A DNA stretch of 64,000 bases from Fabrea salina (taxonomy: Eukaryota > Ciliophora > Heterotrichea > Heterotrichida > Fabreidae), in contig JALIHJ010000005.1 of the NCBI GenBank assembly GCA_022984795.1, positions 1 through 64,000 of the forward strand, written 5' to 3'. A program made the position numbers and the translations under genes. Position 1 is the first letter of the stretch, and each line of letters opens with the position of its first letter. The notes beneath the pieces were generated by a model, which did no database searches, was not told where the DNA came from, and worked only from the letters and a program-made list of their open reading frames with translations. Positions 63,001 through 64,000 of this stretch are shown here, piece by piece.

Positions 63001-63075
63001 TATTAGTTTTTCTAGTTGATGTTGGTCTACGTAGGATTTAGCTTCTTGCTGGGCTTTGGAAAGCTTTGACTCCAT
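60007..63075 (-). CDS. Three-domain phosphagen-kinase-like protein, catalytic residues altered
   Basis: 1022 residues. Residues about 14-55 (YVDQHQLEKLIGEML then PVIFMIKYLAGL) look like the RIIa/Dpy-30 docking helix pair of axonemal proteins. Three arginine/creatine-kinase domains follow, about 75-400, 410-720 and 740-1015. Domain 1 keeps GVYATDDEAYGLF and NQEDHLK, but the CPTNLGT cysteine is Ser (SPANLGT) and the Arg in NEEDHLR is Lys. The flexible GTRGEH loop is missing. Domains 2 and 3 have no recognisable CPTNLGT. The E of NEED is kept in all three. Likely an axonemal pseudokinase or a strongly altered phosphagen kinase. Confidence 0.8.
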   Translation of the reverse strand: MESKLSKAQQEAKSYVDQHQLEKLIGEMLNALVHAKDPAPVIFMIKYLAGLCSAEELSQNGITVQGQLPQAKPLIKFPTFPDTCNSYLKRFLTRDLWDRLNDKRTKLHGDFLTCIRAGIENPETTIGVYATDDEAYGLFEGLFVPIAEEMHNWSKANRHRSRLEIEGFSQENLDPKGKYIEAVRIRVSRNFEGFPFPVNLNSQERERVEKKALEVLNVNLGGSYIPRAEEDQFAALELVFDSFNNTDPLLKSTKALEDWPRNRGIFQSEGVYVNVNQEDHLKIYSFEKSADIQKVWKQVVSAASKLENHTAFSNHDSLGYLTASPANLGTSMKITFRVHLPELCRTPEFTQLLSTFNASYLKVAEGVVDVFNIKKLGVNEIELANQMSRLVQELLKKEKTLQGEPDQDEAQTQMPELPPDTYTQQHLSEEIWNQLSSVSTSYGNSLTDCFDFESATGLVARDEECYSAFKPLFEKTLASLNGASSFIRGNKPAFEFAQHTAVYLKNWNVQVLRSLKGKTLVSMDEEELNEVQQKVSGTLKNFGDFIDLANLTKEDMDKFSEKFKLKIQPGGKDYSLHQFSWPKGRGMYVNYSTKNLIGVNTKEHIEVNVTGEPDELQSAWDKAYSVCEELEKNLQIAFDEEFGYLNSVLKNTGNGLSLHARLHLPKVVKQDLQAFLEEHSLDCSVEKDQLEVNSKINLGKSPEEVAKNFSSSVLSLIEWEQLLECQEVPSLENSKIAEVLQPDNWNKFCAQKTQENFTLCNHLTPSQLGFVGLSESSFRTYSELLEGFVPNPSYQKDLSLPELVEPDSECKFIKSFSLFGFRNLAEYTFTPYLTSKQAFEIQQKLEEVFESECTSLSEVQDYETKLQEGTVPPKPDQPWNNNWPNLTGVVTKEDLSVWVNFKEHLTIKVSGSSLVSASEVLLHNLSLVESKLQVAFDEKFGNLSSDLLCLGTGLLLKASASLPKVSGHEEFTKFLEANNLKHETKEETVEFSYTKGASEAQSITEFCEALRKLVSWEEELSS

Positions 63076-63137
63076 ATTTCAAGTATTAAACTTAGGAGTA
63101 GTTGTATTAAAGAAAAAAGGAATTAAACATGCTAGAT

Positions 63138-63209
63138 GGCTGTTTGGTCTAGTGGTATGATTCTTCCTTAGGGTGGAAGAGGTCCCGGGTTCAATTCCCG
63201 GAACAGCCC
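63138..63209 (+). tRNA. tRNA-Pro (AGG)
   Basis: 72 bases. The acceptor stem GGCTGTT (63138-63144) pairs with AACAGCC (63202-63208). The anticodon stem CTTCC/GGAAG encloses the loop TTAGGGT, giving anticodon AGG at 63170-63172. The T arm is CCGGG-TTCAATT-CCCGG. The internal B box GGTTCAATTCC is standard, and T5 at 63210-63214 is a polymerase III terminator. The sequence is close to other eukaryotic tRNA-Pro(AGG). No intron. Confidence 0.97.
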
Positions 63210-63214
63210 TTTTT
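63210..63214 (+). terminator. Polymerase III T-run terminator
   Basis: Five T directly after the tRNA-Pro discriminator base, the usual stop signal for RNA polymerase III. It lies 27 bases before the next gene's ATG. Confidence 0.8.
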
Positions 63215-63241
63215 GTAGGTTTTCTTAGTTCTTCCATAAAT

Positions 63242-64000
63242 ATGGATTGCTTCAGACTTAAAAACTTAAGCGAAAAGTACGAAGAGTACCTGAACTTGAC
63301 CAAACACGAAAACTACACCCAGGAACTCTCCAATCCAAGAAACCCTGCCATCGACAACTTTTGTTTAGTTGGAACTTTTCTTGAGGACTACGTAGGCTTG
63401 TACACAGAACTTACACAGATGTACTCGAAAAGGCAAACTGATGCTAGTTTAGAGTTCAAAACAGCACTGGCAGCCTACGCAGCAGGAGAGTACTCAGATG
63501 CCTTCAACTTAGCTAAAGACTTAGTGGTGGTTGACAAGTCTATTGAAGTGTACCAACTACTCATTAAACTCTGCATTAACCACCTAGACATTCCCGAATT
63601 CGGAGTGCGCTTTGCTAAGTTAGGACTTGAAGTCCACCCCCAAAACACTCTCCTCAACTTTGGAATGGCTATTGGGTATGCTTTGCTTGGTGACAAAGCT
63701 ATTTACTACACTGAAAAACTAAGTTTGTGGCAAAAAGCACTTGGAATACTTAAAACTAGCCCTAGCACTAAGCCTGACTACTTACTTTACAAGTCACTTC
63801 TTTTAGCTAAGTGTGGAGAAGTCCAGGAAGCCGTAGTAAACGCAGCTGAAGGTTACAAACTCACTTCTGACCACAGGTACAGTGCTCTCTTAGGCTTGTT
63901 ATTGGTTTCCAAAGAAGACTACACGGGGTGCTTAAAGCTCATCAAAAGGTCTTGCCAAGCAAATCCCAAGAACCAGTTGTTGAAGGCAGTTAACTTAGTG
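63242..64000 (+). CDS. TPR-like protein, partial (TTC7-like?)
   Basis: An open frame of 253 codons from ATG 63242 (TAAATATGG context) to the window edge, so the 3' end is missing. The body is helix pairs with TPR spacing, for example ALAAYAAGEYSDAFNLAKDL and DYLLYKSLLLAKCGEVQEAV, then RYSALLGLLLVSKEDYTGCL. The last resembles the closing repeats of TTC7, a scaffold of the PI4KA complex at the plasma membrane, but the match is weak. It starts 32 bases after the tRNA. No membrane segment seen. Confidence 0.7.
   Translation, partial: MDCFRLKNLSEKYEEYLNLTKHENYTQELSNPRNPAIDNFCLVGTFLEDYVGLYTELTQMYSKRQTDASLEFKTALAAYAAGEYSDAFNLAKDLVVVDKSIEVYQLLIKLCINHLDIPEFGVRFAKLGLEVHPQNTLLNFGMAIGYALLGDKAIYYTEKLSLWQKALGILKTSPSTKPDYLLYKSLLLAKCGEVQEAVVNAAEGYKLTSDHRYSALLGLLLVSKEDYTGCLKLIKRSCQANPKNQLLKAVNLV

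Noticed and set aside
63079-63303. Minus-strand frame containing AVPGIEPGTS
   Set aside because: This phrase is the well-known translation of a tRNA T arm. The frame runs through tRNA-Pro on the opposite strand and is not a gene.

Overview
The window is one end of a linear macronuclear chromosome of a heterotrich ciliate, most likely Stentor or a close relative. It opens with about 990 bases of an 8-base telomere repeat (CCCTAACA on this strand). Seven spliceosomal introns can be placed, and each is exactly 15 bases. The long reading frames are whole under the standard code, so TGA is not read as tryptophan as it is in Blepharisma. Of 57 stop codons that fall inside the window, 56 are TAA or TAG and one is TGA. 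The genus is an inference; the ciliate group is well supported.

Layout: 1-988 telomere; 989-3772 a gene-poor subtelomere with one purine-rich reading frame between two 15-base direct repeats and one coiled-coil gene with 33-base tandem repeats; 3773-64000 an extremely dense housekeeping region. About 58 protein genes and one tRNA-Pro(AGG) are called. Neighbouring genes are usually 5 to 40 bases apart, on either strand. Some share bases: convergent stops overlap inside TTAA, one tandem pair overlaps by one base, one tandem pair has no spacer, and one divergent pair has start codons 5 bases apart.

The genes are ordinary eukaryotic cell biology with a ciliary flavour. Transcription and chromatin: RPB2, RPB12, E2F, a LIN54-like CXC protein, a Rad5/HLTF-type SNF2 ATPase, condensin D2, a TFIIB/ORC6-like protein. 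Trafficking and membranes: COG1-like, COG6, Rab1, a Rab8-like GTPase, two odd Rab-like paralogues, ARL8, ARL3, LITAF-like, BSD-domain protein, SEL1L-like, nicalin. Ubiquitin/SUMO: a short cullin, an Ulp/SENP protease, a membrane protein with an F-box. Cilium: BBS5, ARL3 and a three-domain phosphagen-kinase-like protein with a docking-type N-terminus. Signalling: a lipid-anchored MAP3K-like kinase, a PP2A B'' subunit, a cyclin, a voltage-gated K+ channel with a cyclic-nucleotide-binding fold.

I see no mobile element with recognisable enzymes, no CRISPR array and no virus-derived gene. The most unusual signals are the gene packing, the 15-base introns, several enzyme-fold proteins whose catalytic residues are gone (a cytidylyltransferase, a phosphagen kinase, a zinc transporter, two Rab-like GTPases), a protein with two SHI/LRP1-like cysteine clusters, and the repeat-flanked subtelomeric insert.
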